Positions 1-9,716 are shown, counted from the stretch's first letter. The stretch: 41,821 bases of DNA from Lutibacter sp. (GCA_015662775.1 DQTL01000194.1:1-41821); one strand, 5' to 3'. The notes: a model not told the origin generated them from the sequence alone. Translations and numbers: made by a program.

Positions 1-109
1 ACTAATATACTGAAAACCAATGTTTTAACCTAATTTTTTAACACTTAATTTGTTGATATTCAATGAATTAAATTTTTGTCATGTACTAAACATTTTTTCA
101 TTAAAAAAC

Positions 110-139
110 TTGCACAGCATTTCTAAACCTGTACATTTG
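110..139 (+). promoter_or_regulatory. Bacteroidota-type promoter of the KAS III-like gene
   Basis: A TTG (-33) at 110-112 is followed after 19 nt by TACATTTG at 132-139, which fits the TTG/TAnnTTTG promoter of this phylum. The predicted RNA start lies about 13 nt before the ATG at 159. The rest of bases 1-158 shows no gene. Confidence 0.6.
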
Positions 140-158
140 TTATATAAAACGTATAATT

Positions 159-1229
159 ATGCCAATAAATACAGTAATTACAGGAACTGGTAGTTATGTT
201 CCTAGTATTGTAAAAAAGAATTCTGATTTTTTGAAAAATGAATTCCTCAATGAAGATGGTTCGCCGTTTGGTTATGATAATGAAACCATCATTGAAAAAT
301 TCCAAGCCATAACCGGTATTCAAGAACGTCGGTATGCTAAGGTAAATATGAATTCTTCAGATTTAGGTTATTACGCTGCAATTGAAGCCATTAAAGATGC
401 TGGGATTGACAAAGAAGAATTGGATTATATCATAGTAGCTCATAATTTTGGAGATGTATCTAGTGATTCAAATCAAACAGATGTAATACCAACATTAGCC
501 GCACGAGTCAAACATAGATTAGAGATTAAAAATCCAAGTTGTGTTGCTTATGATATCTTATTTGGTTGTCCTGGCTGGATTGAGGGCATGATTCAAGCAC
601 ATGCTTTTATTAAAGCTGGTATGGCAAAAAAAGTTTTAGTGATTGGATCCGAAACGCTCTCTAGAGTAGTTGATCCTAGTGATAGAGATTCAATGATTTA
701 TGCTGATGGTGCAGGAGCAACAATAGTTGAAGCAAAAGAAGAGTCCTATAAGAGAGGTTTTCTAAGTAATGCTACTCGATCAGATACTTTAGATGAGGCA
801 TATTTCTTACATATGAAAAAGTCTTTTAACAAAAATAATCAATCAGATACAAAATACATGAAAATGTATGGAAGAAAAATATATGAATATGCCTTAAATA
901 CCGTTCCTGTTGCAATGAAAGCTGCATTTGATAAAACAGCTGTTAACATAGATCATCTAGAAAAGGTTTTTATTCATCAAGCCAATGAAAAAATGGATGA
1001 AGCTATAATCAAACGTTTCTTTCGTTTATATAAAGTTCCTACGCCACAAAGAGTAATGCCTATGTCTATACATTTACTTGGGAATAGTTCGGTAGCAACC
1101 GTACCTACACTTTATGATTTAGTGTTAAAAGGCAAGATACCTAATCAAAAAGTGAGTAAAGATGATATTATTTTATTTGCATCTGTCGGTGCAGGCATGA
1201 ATGTCAATGCCATAGTCTATAAGATTTAG
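159..1229 (+). CDS. 3-oxoacyl-ACP synthase III (KAS III/FabH-like)
   Basis: A thiolase-fold condensing enzyme of 356 aa, somewhat longer than typical FabH. The Cys-His-Asn triad is intact: C137 in FGCPGW, H273 in IHQAN and N309 in LLGNSS. FabH enzymes condense acetyl-CoA with malonyl-ACP to start fatty acids, but FabH-like paralogues also work in secondary lipid pathways. With no other fatty-acid gene beside it, the exact substrate cannot be assigned. It is a single-gene unit with a promoter upstream and a strong bidirectional terminator downstream. The ATG at 159 is well placed after the -7 box. Confidence 0.88.
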   Translation: MPINTVITGTGSYVPSIVKKNSDFLKNEFLNEDGSPFGYDNETIIEKFQAITGIQERRYAKVNMNSSDLGYYAAIEAIKDAGIDKEELDYIIVAHNFGDVSSDSNQTDVIPTLAARVKHRLEIKNPSCVAYDILFGCPGWIEGMIQAHAFIKAGMAKKVLVIGSETLSRVVDPSDRDSMIYADGAGATIVEAKEESYKRGFLSNATRSDTLDEAYFLHMKKSFNKNNQSDTKYMKMYGRKIYEYALNTVPVAMKAAFDKTAVNIDHLEKVFIHQANEKMDEAIIKRFFRLYKVPTPQRVMPMSIHLLGNSSVATVPTLYDLVLKGKIPNQKVSKDDIILFASVGAGMNVNAIVYKI

Positions 1230-1260
1230 TTTAATCCAAATTCTTAAAATATACACATAA

Positions 1261-1297
1261 AAAAATCCTAAGAAGATTATTCTTAGGATTTTTTTTA
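1261..1297. terminator. bidirectional rho-independent terminator
   Basis: Inverted repeat AATCCTAAGAA / TTCTTAGGATT around GATTA, with an A-run on the left and a T-run on the right. It can end both the KAS III gene (plus) and the thioredoxin-like gene (minus), which converge here. Confidence 0.88.
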
Positions 1298-1315
1298 TGT
1301 TATAGGCTTAGTTTT

Positions 1316-1876
1316 TTATTTAAAACTATTCTTAAAATCTTTTTGGTATGCTGTCCATGCTTCAGCTGTTTTAACAGTCTTGTGGTCTTCATTTGCAAAA
1401 AGCTTTAAATAGATTTCTAACTGTTGCGGTGTTTTGTATCCTTTTATTGGAGCTAAGAACTCTGCCTTTTCATCTAAGAATAAAATTGTAGGATAAGCTC
1501 TGATTTGATAATATCCTGCTAATTGATGTGAAGAGTTTCGCTTGTTAGCTTTGCTAGCATCATACCTAGGGTTGGTATACTTTTTTCCTTTAAAATTTAT
1601 GACTTCATTTCCTTCGGCATTAAACTTAACCGCGTAATAGTTTTTGTTAACATACTCGACTACATCTGCGTTATGGAAAGTATTTTTATCTAATAATTTA
1701 CAAGGACCACACCAATTGGTATAGGCATCCATCATAATTTTTTTAGGGTTTTGTTTTTGAGCGGCTACAGCTTCTTCAAAAGTCATCCAATTAATCTCTT
1801 TATTTTGAGCAGAAAGCTCAGTTGTAAAAGAGAAAGCTGTAATAGCTAGTATGGCAATAAAAAGTATTTTTTTCAT
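1316..1876 (-). CDS. secreted thioredoxin-fold protein
   Basis: A protein of 186 aa if started at the ATG at 1876. That start gives a clean signal peptide (MKKILFIAILAITAFSF, ending near SAQ). The longer ORF in the track adds 34 residues of unlikely sequence. The redox motif WCGPC lies near residue 55, inside a thioredoxin-like domain with a cis-Pro-type AYPT further on. The protein probably acts in the periplasm as a disulfide reductase or isomerase, or in cytochrome maturation; the partner is unknown. It lies downstream of the POT transporter gene on the same strand, with a gap of about 110 bp. Confidence 0.82.
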   Translation of the reverse strand: MKKILFIAILAITAFSFTTELSAQNKEINWMTFEEAVAAQKQNPKKIMMDAYTNWCGPCKLLDKNTFHNADVVEYVNKNYYAVKFNAEGNEVINFKGKKYTNPRYDASKANKRNSSHQLAGYYQIRAYPTILFLDEKAEFLAPIKGYKTPQQLEIYLKLFANEDHKTVKTAEAWTAYQKDFKNSFK

Positions 1877-1987
1877 GTTTAAAATGTTTGTTACGTTTTT
1901 GTTCATTTCCTTAGTCGCAAAGTATATGCCAAAATTACAAAAATTGACAAATGATTTTGGTTTATTTTTGTAACTCAAGTTACCTTG

Positions 1988-3832
1988 TTATTTATCAATA
2001 CCGTGCATCATACGCTTAATCGGTTTATTAAGTGCTAATATACCGAGACCAGCTACAAAAGGAATAATGGTAAAGATTAGAAAGAAATACGACCAACCAT
2101 CCGTTTTTTGTATTGATTCAGAATACTCCGCAAAGATAGATGATATTTTACCTGCCATACCTGTAAACACATACCAAATACCAAACAAGAATGCTAACAT
2201 ACGCGCAGGTGCTAATTTACTCACATAAGACAATCCTACAGGTGAAATAGACAATTCTCCCATTGTGTGGAATAAATAGGCTAATACTAACCACATCATA
2301 CTAATTGAAGCTGTTTCTGCTCCATTTGGTATGCTACTTGCTCCAAGAGCTAAAGCTCCAAAACCTGATGCTAATAATGTTAAACCTATAAAGAATTTTT
2401 GAGCTGCTGAGAATGCAAACTTCTTCCAAAACATAGAATATAAAGGTGCTAACATCACTATGAAGAAAGGATTTAGTATTTGAAACCACGAGGTGTCAAC
2501 CAACACTGTTCCTGTAAACATTTGTCCAACACTTGTGTCTGCAAAACTTCCGAATACTTCTGAGATATTAGCTGTTTTAACTCCTAATAATTTATTTAAC
2601 ACTCTAATTATCACTAAATACCATATTATTAAAAAACTTATAGAAGTAAAAATGATAGTCAATGGGTTTGTTTTCCAAATAGCTTTAAATAATTTATAAA
2701 TAAAACCTGTTAATATTATCATTGGAGTAAAAGATAGTATTACATCAATAATTTTATAAATTAGCCCCCAATTTCCATCTAACATTCTATTGGTAAAGTC
2801 TTTAGCAAAAACATTAAGAGTAGTTCCTGCTTGCTCAAAACTAGCCCAAAAGAAAACAACAAAGAATGCAATGATAAATATTACTTTTAAACGATCTCTT
2901 TCTATGGTTTGAAACCTCTTTAATCTAGACAAACCTAAACTAATAAAGATAATCATCGATAAAGTAAAGAATATTTGAGATAAATCTACAGACAGACTAC
3001 CTATTGAGAATATATCTTCTGTTAAAAAATGTGTTCCTCTTGTTATTGCAGACAGCACACCATCAACAATCCACGAAATGGCAAAGAATCCTCCAAGCAT
3101 TATCATTCTCATATCCGTCTGTGTAAAAGGTACGTTTTTTGTTTTTTCTTCTTCAGATAATTCTTCTTTAGAATTTTTTCTTACTTCAGTTGCTGCTTTT
3201 CCAAATACATTACGTGCATAATAAAATTGCAATAAGCCAAAGAACATAAAAATACCAGCTAAGCCAAAACCATAAGTCCAACTAAAGGTCTCACCTATCC
3301 AACCTACTAATAAGGTACCAATAAAAGCACCTGAATTTACTCCCATATAAAATATGGTATAGCCACCATCTTTTTTGTCACTTCCTTCTGGGTATAGTTT
3401 TCCAACAATGGATGACATATTGGGTTTAAACAAACCTGTTCCTAATACAATTAAAAATAGACCTATATAGAATACAAATTTTAAATCCATTCCCATTTGC
3501 AAGTCTGAAAGTGCCATAGCGCCATGTCCCATGGTAATAATAGATGCTCCAACAAGAACTGTTTTCACATGACCCCATTTATTGTCAGCTAACCAACCAC
3601 CTAATAATGGTAATAAATAGACTAGCATCACATACCAACCATATAAATAATAGGCTTCTTTCTTTTCCCAACCCCAACCTTCATCATCAACCTTTGCGAT
3701 TAAGAATAAAATCAATAAGGCACGCATTCCATAATAAGAAAAGCGTTCCCACATTTCTGTAAAAAACAGCACGAATAAACCTACTGGGTGACCTAATATT
3801 TGTTGTTGATTTTCGTTTGCGTAATCTGACAT
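1988..3832 (-). CDS. POT/PTR family peptide MFS transporter, long form
   Basis: A proton-coupled oligopeptide transporter of the inner membrane, 614 aa. The POT signature EMWERFSYYG (ExxERF) lies near residue 25 and FYMGVNSGAF near 160, with more than 12 hydrophobic segments. Compared with the 496-aa paralogue in this window it carries about 95 extra residues (roughly 350-445) between the QAGTTLN and WFQILNP blocks. The insert contains two additional hydrophobic segments. The family imports di- and tripeptides. With two other POT-like genes and a DPP-IV peptidase it forms a peptide-use cluster. A perfect palindrome lies in its leader. Confidence 0.9.
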   Translation of the reverse strand: MSDYANENQQQILGHPVGLFVLFFTEMWERFSYYGMRALLILFLIAKVDDEGWGWEKKEAYYLYGWYVMLVYLLPLLGGWLADNKWGHVKTVLVGASIITMGHGAMALSDLQMGMDLKFVFYIGLFLIVLGTGLFKPNMSSIVGKLYPEGSDKKDGGYTIFYMGVNSGAFIGTLLVGWIGETFSWTYGFGLAGIFMFFGLLQFYYARNVFGKAATEVRKNSKEELSEEEKTKNVPFTQTDMRMIMLGGFFAISWIVDGVLSAITRGTHFLTEDIFSIGSLSVDLSQIFFTLSMIIFISLGLSRLKRFQTIERDRLKVIFIIAFFVVFFWASFEQAGTTLNVFAKDFTNRMLDGNWGLIYKIIDVILSFTPMIILTGFIYKLFKAIWKTNPLTIIFTSISFLIIWYLVIIRVLNKLLGVKTANISEVFGSFADTSVGQMFTGTVLVDTSWFQILNPFFIVMLAPLYSMFWKKFAFSAAQKFFIGLTLLASGFGALALGASSIPNGAETASISMMWLVLAYLFHTMGELSISPVGLSYVSKLAPARMLAFLFGIWYVFTGMAGKISSIFAEYSESIQKTDGWSYFFLIFTIIPFVAGLGILALNKPIKRMMHGIDK

Positions 3833-3848
3833 ATGTTATGGTTTTAAA

Positions 3849-3866
3849 GATGCAATGTATTGCATC
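3849..3866 (-). promoter_or_regulatory. perfect palindrome in the POT leader, possible operator
   Basis: GATGCAAT-GT-ATTGCATC is a perfect 8-bp inverted repeat with a 2-bp centre, 16 nt upstream of the POT start codon. A TATCTTTC box (one mismatch to TAnnTTTG) lies just upstream on the minus strand, so the palindrome falls in the predicted 5' leader. The function is inferred. Confidence 0.4.
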
Positions 3867-3954
3867 GGTACTTTAAATTTTTAAAGTTGGAAAGATACAA
3901 AAAACACACCTAAATAAAATATACTAATTTTTCTGCTTTTATACTAATGAATAA

Positions 3955-4107
3955 TTGGGTTTCTTAGGTCGAACTCAGGTTATTAGTAACCATAAAATCA
4001 TACCTAATGCTTATTCTCAAGAAGTTCTGGATGCGTTTGTAAGTTTGGATGATTTGTTTTTGTTAACTATTGATAAAACAATAAAAAACGCTCCTAATGT
4101 TAGTTAG
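3955..4107 (+). pseudogene. orphan C-terminal-like coding remnant
   Basis: The 303-bp gap between two transporters holds an open frame of 50 codons that starts right after a stop codon and has no good start. It contains protein-like sequence such as IIPNAYSQEVLDAF and SLDDLFLLTIDK, and its end runs into the terminator. It may be the tail of a lost gene or chance. The family was not recognised. Confidence 0.2.
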
Positions 4108-4119
4108 GAGCGTTTTTTT
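4083..4119 (-). terminator. rho-independent terminator after the middle POT-like gene
   Basis: AACGCTCCTAA / TTAGGAGCGTT stem around a short loop, with A-run and T-run flanks. It lies 17 bp past the stop codon of the minus-strand transporter at 4136-5614. Confidence 0.85.
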
Positions 4120-4135
4120 ATGCATAATTATTTAT

Positions 4136-5614
4136 CTATGCTTCTTTTTTAATATTTCTAGCTATTACTGCATTATAAACAACCAGTCCAAGTACAGTAA
4201 GCATACCAATACCAGCTATAACATACCAGATATTACCTGGATGATAAGCATCCCATATAAAAGTGGTCATTTCTACATCTGTCATCTGTAACTTTTCCGC
4301 TGCTGCTTCATAGAAATCATTTTTTGTAAATTCCTCTGTTATTGCAGGTAATTCTATACTTCTAGTAGCCAATTCTTGCCTAATTAATGCAACTTTATCT
4401 GACATTTTTTCATATAAATCACCAGTTATCCATTTTGTTAAGAGATTCGCAAATGCAATAGGTAAAAAATAAGTTCCCATATATAATGCCTCTTTTCCTT
4501 TAGGAGATATTTTTGCAATATAATCAGAGAATTTAGGATTAGAAGTCATCTCACCAATAGCAAATATTAAGATACCTAGTACTGTATACAAACTATTATT
4601 GGTGTAAAATGAAACTCCTATACCAATCATAGCAATGATAATACCTGTCATCATAGCACTAATTGGTTTCCATTTTAAGATAATCATTGAGATAATCATC
4701 TGGAAAACTATAATAAAGAAAGCATCAAGATTTACAATCATTTCAGGATTGATACTACCATCTTTATTTTTCAAGAAATCTGCAATAGGTGGTAGTACTT
4801 TATGAAACGCATCGTAGAAAGATCTCGTATTAATCCACTCTTCAATAAAAACAGGTAAGGTGTAGAACAATTGATTAAACATCAACCAAAAACCCACCAT
4901 GATTAAAAGCAACAAGGATAATTTTTTGTCAGATAATGCTTCCCAAATATTTTTTAAGGACTGAATTAAAGTTTCTCCCAAAGATAAATTTGATTTTACT
5001 CTTTTAGGTTCTTTAAACAAAAATATCACAATAAGCATATTAACTAGAATAGCAGAAGTTGCCATTAAAAAGACGATACCCCAGCCATGCTCATCTCTAA
5101 GTTTTGCTGAAAATAACGGCCCAAAAAAACCACCAATATTTACCATCATATAAAATACGCCAAACCCGAATGAAGAATTACGCTCATCAGTTGCTTTGGT
5201 TACAATTGCAGAAGCAACAGGTTTAAAAATAGCGGCTCCAACGGCAACCACTAAAAACATTAAGAAAACTGCTGTATACGAAGTTACTTCTCCCATAAAA
5301 TAATAACCTATGCCTAATAAAGCATAGGCAATAATTAAGGATAATTTATACCCAATTTTATCAGATACTATCCCTGTAAAGACAGGCAATAAATATAAAA
5401 TAAAAGTAACATAAGACATTATTTCACCACGTTCTCCATGTGTAAATCCTAATCCTCCATCATCAGTTGAACCTGTTAAGTATAATGCTAATACGGCAAA
5501 AAGTCCGTACCATGCCCAACGCTCAAAAAGTTCCATAACACTAGCTACCCAAAATGGTTTTGTAAAGGATTGTAGTAGTTCAACAAAACCTAAACTGTTA
5601 TTTTCTGCACTCAT
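4136..5614 (-). CDS. divergent POT-like MFS transporter
   Basis: A membrane protein of 492 aa with about 12-14 hydrophobic segments. The ELFERWAWYG block matches the POT ExxERFxYY signature but with W/A substitutions, and IFKPVASAIV and FYMMVNIGGFFGP align with the POT loop motifs of its neighbours. It is a divergent member of the peptide transporter superfamily whose substrate may differ from its paralogues. It is flanked by a terminator downstream and by a stem-loop between it and the next gene, so it may be transcribed alone. Confidence 0.8.
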   Translation of the reverse strand: MSAENNSLGFVELLQSFTKPFWVASVMELFERWAWYGLFAVLALYLTGSTDDGGLGFTHGERGEIMSYVTFILYLLPVFTGIVSDKIGYKLSLIIAYALLGIGYYFMGEVTSYTAVFLMFLVVAVGAAIFKPVASAIVTKATDERNSSFGFGVFYMMVNIGGFFGPLFSAKLRDEHGWGIVFLMATSAILVNMLIVIFLFKEPKRVKSNLSLGETLIQSLKNIWEALSDKKLSLLLLIMVGFWLMFNQLFYTLPVFIEEWINTRSFYDAFHKVLPPIADFLKNKDGSINPEMIVNLDAFFIIVFQMIISMIILKWKPISAMMTGIIIAMIGIGVSFYTNNSLYTVLGILIFAIGEMTSNPKFSDYIAKISPKGKEALYMGTYFLPIAFANLLTKWITGDLYEKMSDKVALIRQELATRSIELPAITEEFTKNDFYEAAAEKLQMTDVEMTTFIWDAYHPGNIWYVIAGIGMLTVLGLVVYNAVIARNIKKEA

Positions 5615-5636
5615 AATTTATTGTGATTTAATAGAT

Positions 5637-5664
5637 AAACCCTGCTAAATTTTCAACAGGGTTT
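5637..5664 (-). terminator. weak stem-loop between POT-like genes
   Basis: AAACCCTG / CAGGGTTT stem with a 12-nt loop, 37 bp past the stop of the 5701-7191 gene. The T-run on the minus strand is poor, so terminator activity is uncertain. Confidence 0.4.
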
Positions 5665-5700
5665 ATTTTGGTTATTTATTTTGTTTTGTTCATTAAGTTC

Positions 5701-7191
5701 TTAGTGAATTCCTTTCATCGCTTTATTAAGGAATGGAGATAGCACAACAAGTGAAACTCCAGAACCTATCATCATCCACATTATAAAAGGATATAATTCA
5801 AAATCATATTTATGTAAAATACTTTCTAACATAGCTGCCAGATAATTACCTGCGGCAAAACTTGCCATCCATAACCCCATAACAATGGAAATTAATTTTG
5901 GCGGAGCTAATTTTGTAATCATTGATAAACCGATTGGTGACAACATTAATTCTCCAATAGTTAAAATAAAATAAACTACAACCAACCACCAAGGCGAAAC
6001 TAAATTCCCGCCATCCGCAGCGTTACTTGCCATAGTCATAATCCAAAATGCTACTGCTCCTAAGAACAATCCAATCGCAAATTTGATTGGTGTTCTTGGG
6101 TTTAGTTTCATGACATCTAATTTTAACCAAACAATAGAGAATATTGGTGCGAATATTAATATTACTATTGGATTAATATTTTGGAACCATGTTGCTGGCA
6201 TATTCCAACTACCAATCATTCTATCTGTGTTTTCTGCTGCAAATAAGTTCATCGTTCCACCTGCTTGTTCAAAACCTGCCCAAAAGGCAATATTAAAGAA
6301 AGCAAGTACTAAAATTACAATCATCCTACTCCATTCAGCAGATCCATTTGTTCCATTATAAATTACATAACCTAAACCACCTATTCCAATAATAAATCCT
6401 ACATATGTAATAATATCAGTTACATTATCTGGTAGTTTTCCCCAAACAAAGACAATTACCATTGTAGAAATTACTAGACCTATCGCATAAATAATTATAT
6501 CACGCCAGTCTTTTGAGTCTAATAATAATTTTCCTTCTGGTGTATTAGGTGGCAATCCTTTATCTTCTAGTGTCCCTTCTCGGGCTTTCATCCAAAGTAC
6601 ACCAATTATCATACCTATACCTGCTGTTAGGAAACCCCAACCCCAACCCCAAGAGGTGCTTTCGCCTAGTCCTCCTGCAATTAGTGGTCCAATGATAGCT
6701 CCTAAGTTAATACCCATATAAAATATATTGAAAGCGGCATCCTTTCTCGGATCATTATCATCATAAAAATCTCCAACAATTGTTGAAATATTTGGTTTAA
6801 AGAAACCATTACCTATAATAAGAACTCCTAAACCAAAATTAAATAGAAAAAGACGAGATTCTGCATCTAAAGAGTCTATCATAAACCAACTGGCAGCTAA
6901 TAAAAACTGACCGACAGCCATAACCAATCCACCAATGTAAACTGTTTTTCTTTTTCCAAAAAATTTATCAGCGACCCATCCACCAAGAATTGGAGTTAAA
7001 TAGACTAAGCCCGTAAATATACCGTAAAGTGCTAATCCTTCCTGTCTATCAAGCCCAAAACCGCCGCTGGCTAATTCTGCGGTTAAATAAAGCATTAATA
7101 AGGCTCGCATTCCATAATAACTGAACCTTTCCCACATTTCTGTGGCAAATAATGTATAAAGTGCTTTTGGGTGTGCTTGGTTTGTACTCAT
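5701..7191 (-). CDS. POT/PTR family peptide MFS transporter
   Basis: A proton-coupled peptide symporter of 496 aa, the usual family length. It has EMWERFSYYG near residue 17 and FYMGINLGAIIGP near residue 155, plus about 14 hydrophobic segments. It is closer to the 614-aa copy than to the middle one. It is the third POT-like gene in a row on the minus strand, next to the S9 dipeptidyl peptidase, which could supply dipeptides in the periplasm for import. The start follows the conserved N-terminal spacing to the signature motif. Confidence 0.92.
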   Translation of the reverse strand: MSTNQAHPKALYTLFATEMWERFSYYGMRALLMLYLTAELASGGFGLDRQEGLALYGIFTGLVYLTPILGGWVADKFFGKRKTVYIGGLVMAVGQFLLAASWFMIDSLDAESRLFLFNFGLGVLIIGNGFFKPNISTIVGDFYDDNDPRKDAAFNIFYMGINLGAIIGPLIAGGLGESTSWGWGWGFLTAGIGMIIGVLWMKAREGTLEDKGLPPNTPEGKLLLDSKDWRDIIIYAIGLVISTMVIVFVWGKLPDNVTDIITYVGFIIGIGGLGYVIYNGTNGSAEWSRMIVILVLAFFNIAFWAGFEQAGGTMNLFAAENTDRMIGSWNMPATWFQNINPIVILIFAPIFSIVWLKLDVMKLNPRTPIKFAIGLFLGAVAFWIMTMASNAADGGNLVSPWWLVVVYFILTIGELMLSPIGLSMITKLAPPKLISIVMGLWMASFAAGNYLAAMLESILHKYDFELYPFIMWMMIGSGVSLVVLSPFLNKAMKGIH

Positions 7192-7342
7192 AATTCTTTG
7201 TCTTAGTTAAAAATTAAATCGGATAAAATTAACCAAATTTTTGGAAATTGTAATAAAAAAAGGCTTTTTCGAATAAAAAGTTATTAGAAAGGTCTTGATA
7301 AGTTTGTTTAAACATTAACCCTTCAAGGACTTGAGTTAAGTT

Positions 7343-9553
7343 CTACAAATTCTCCAATATAAAATCTGTCATTTTTTTATAAAGGTGTAATCGTGTGTTT
7401 TGACCGCGATAAATTCCATGGGTTCTATCAGGATAAAGTTCGCTATCAAAAGGAACATCTGCTTTTATCAACGCATTAATCATATGCATGGAGTTTTGAA
7501 CATGTACATTGTCATCAGCAGTTCCATGAATTATTAAATAGTTTCCCCTACCCTTTTGGCTGGTAAGTTTCAATTTATCTGCAAAGAATAAAGGAGAGTT
7601 ATCATCATAACCACTTGCGTTTTCTTGAGGTGTTTGCATATAGCGTTCTGTATAAACGGTGTCATACAAACGCCAATTGGTTACAGGTGCAACCGCTATT
7701 GCCATTTTAAACACATCATTTCCTTTTAAAAGTGCATTACTACTCGTGTAACCTCCAAAAGACCAACCCCAAATACCGATTCTTTCAGCGTCTATGTAGG
7801 GTCTTTTTCCCAACTCTTTTGCTGCCTCTATTTGATCTATGGTTTCGTATTTACCTAACTCTTTATAAGTAATCTTTGTAAATTCCGAACCTTTTCCTCC
7901 TGTTCCACGTCCGTCAACACTCACTACAATATAGCCTTTAGCTGCTAACATCTGATACCAGTAATCATCATAGCCATTCCATCTATTTTGAACCGTTTGC
8001 ACGCCAGGACCCGAATATTGATACATCAATACTGGATACTTTTTATTTACATCAAAATCTGTGGGTTTTAGCATCCACATATTAAAGGTGCCGTCTTTTG
8101 TGGTTATTGTTGAGAATTCTTTTTGGCTGATGTTATACTCTTTTAGTTTTTCTAATACAGCTTTATTGTTTTTCACCTCTTTTAACAATTTTCCATTGGA
8201 AGTGTGTAAAGTATAAACATTGGGCGTATGAGCATCAGAAAAATTGTTGATAAAATACTTTTTGTTGCGGCTAAAAGAAGCTGTATTTATTCCTCGATTT
8301 GGACTTATTCTCTTCTTATTCTTTCCATTAAAACTAATAGAAAACACCGTTTTATTGATACTTCCGTCTTCTACGGATTGATAAAAGAGTTTCTTATTTA
8401 CTTCATCTATTCCGTAGTATTTAATTACATCCCAATTCCCTTTTGTAATTTGATTACGTAACTTCCCATCAGCATTATAATGATACAAATGGTCAAAACC
8501 GTCTTGATCACTTTGCCAAATAAAACTATTATCTTTCAAGAAAGTAAGTGTGTTTCTTACATTGACATAAGTGTTAGATTTTTCATCAAGTATTAAATTG
8601 GCTTTTTGTGTTTGTGAATTAATTAGGTGTAGTTTTAAACTATTTTGCCTTCTGTTTGTTGTTTGTACAGATAACAAATTGGCATCTTTAGTCCATTTTA
8701 AACGAGGAATATATTCGTAATTACCTAAATCTATTTTGGTGGCAGATTTTGCCCCTAGTTTATATAAATACAAACTAACTTCTGAATTTTTCTCACCTGC
8801 TTTTGGATATTTAAAAGTATGAGGATACGGATATAAATCTTCTCCATATTGCATCATGGTAAACTCAGACACTTCAGTTTCATTAAAACGTAAAAAAGCT
8901 AAATGTGTACTAGTAGCATTCCATTGAAAAGCACGTACAAAACCAAATTCTTCTTCATATACCCAATCGGTTATTCCATTAATAATATGGTTTACTTTTC
9001 CATCAAAAGTGATTTGATTTGTTCTTTCTGATTCTAAATTCAAGATATAAATATTGTTTTCAAATACATAAGCTATTCTTTTACTATCTGGCGAAAAAGT
9101 TGCTTCCTGAATCTTATTTTCTGAAACTTTCTGAAGTTTTTTCGACTTTAAATCATAGACATAGAAGTAAGCATTTTCTGAACGCCTATAAATGGGTTCT
9201 GAATCTGTTTTTAACAAGAGTTTGGTTTCGTCTTTATTAAAAGTATAGGATTCAAAATAGTCTAAACCATCCATATCCTTACTATCTGCTAAAATGGCTA
9301 CTTTTTCTAATGTTTGGTAGCTGTATTTCACAACAGAACTACTACGCGTATTCCTATTAAAATCAAGTAAGGTATAATAATCTCCTTGCATGGATTTTAA
9401 AGCATTCATACGTTGTGTTCGAAAAGTGCCATCTTTCCAAATATCCTCTAGAGTGATATTTTTTTTAGCATTTAAAGCTTGAGTTATTTGTTTCTTTTGA
9501 GCAGTACAAGCAATAAAAAAAGGAATGAATACTAGTAAAGTTATATATCGCAT
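7343..9553 (-). CDS. S9 family dipeptidyl peptidase IV-like
   Basis: A secreted or periplasmic serine exopeptidase of 736 aa. The N-terminal segment is hydrophobic and ends near Cys16 (PFFIACTAQ), so a lipoprotein form is possible. A beta-propeller follows, containing WVYEEEFGF, the double-Glu motif that binds the substrate N-terminus in DPP-IV enzymes. The C-terminal alpha/beta hydrolase has the catalytic triad S598 (GWSFGG), D680 (HGTADDN) and H712 (DRTHG). The family removes Xaa-Pro dipeptides. With the three POT-like transporters it forms a coherent degrade-and-import cluster. Confidence 0.93.
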   Translation of the reverse strand: MRYITLLVFIPFFIACTAQKKQITQALNAKKNITLEDIWKDGTFRTQRMNALKSMQGDYYTLLDFNRNTRSSSVVKYSYQTLEKVAILADSKDMDGLDYFESYTFNKDETKLLLKTDSEPIYRRSENAYFYVYDLKSKKLQKVSENKIQEATFSPDSKRIAYVFENNIYILNLESERTNQITFDGKVNHIINGITDWVYEEEFGFVRAFQWNATSTHLAFLRFNETEVSEFTMMQYGEDLYPYPHTFKYPKAGEKNSEVSLYLYKLGAKSATKIDLGNYEYIPRLKWTKDANLLSVQTTNRRQNSLKLHLINSQTQKANLILDEKSNTYVNVRNTLTFLKDNSFIWQSDQDGFDHLYHYNADGKLRNQITKGNWDVIKYYGIDEVNKKLFYQSVEDGSINKTVFSISFNGKNKKRISPNRGINTASFSRNKKYFINNFSDAHTPNVYTLHTSNGKLLKEVKNNKAVLEKLKEYNISQKEFSTITTKDGTFNMWMLKPTDFDVNKKYPVLMYQYSGPGVQTVQNRWNGYDDYWYQMLAAKGYIVVSVDGRGTGGKGSEFTKITYKELGKYETIDQIEAAKELGKRPYIDAERIGIWGWSFGGYTSSNALLKGNDVFKMAIAVAPVTNWRLYDTVYTERYMQTPQENASGYDDNSPLFFADKLKLTSQKGRGNYLIIHGTADDNVHVQNSMHMINALIKADVPFDSELYPDRTHGIYRGQNTRLHLYKKMTDFILENL

Positions 9554-9642
9554 AATAAATATGTTAATTAAGATTTACAATAATACGAATTATAAGGAAA
9601 TAATGATTTAATGAAAGAATGAGCCTGTTAAAAAAGAATTTT

Positions 9643-9650
9643 TATTTTTG
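9643..9650 (+). promoter_or_regulatory. -7 box upstream of the beta-helix lipoprotein gene
   Basis: TATTTTTG fits TAnnTTTG, 66 nt before the ATG at 9717. There is no clear TTG at -33, so confidence is moderate. Confidence 0.4.
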
Positions 9651-9716
9651 TAAGCGTTTGAAATGCAAACAACATATTTTAATTCAATTCGTTATTCAAA
9701 CAATCAAACCTTATAG

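Noticed and set aside
123-323. Minus-strand ORF over the KAS III start
   Set aside because: It is a shadow of the well-supported plus-strand gene, with no protein-like composition.
3948-3962. 15-nt word TGAATAATTGGGTTT shared with 18671-18685
   Set aside because: A single short AT-rich match between two gaps is expected by chance in 41 kb. The flanks do not match.
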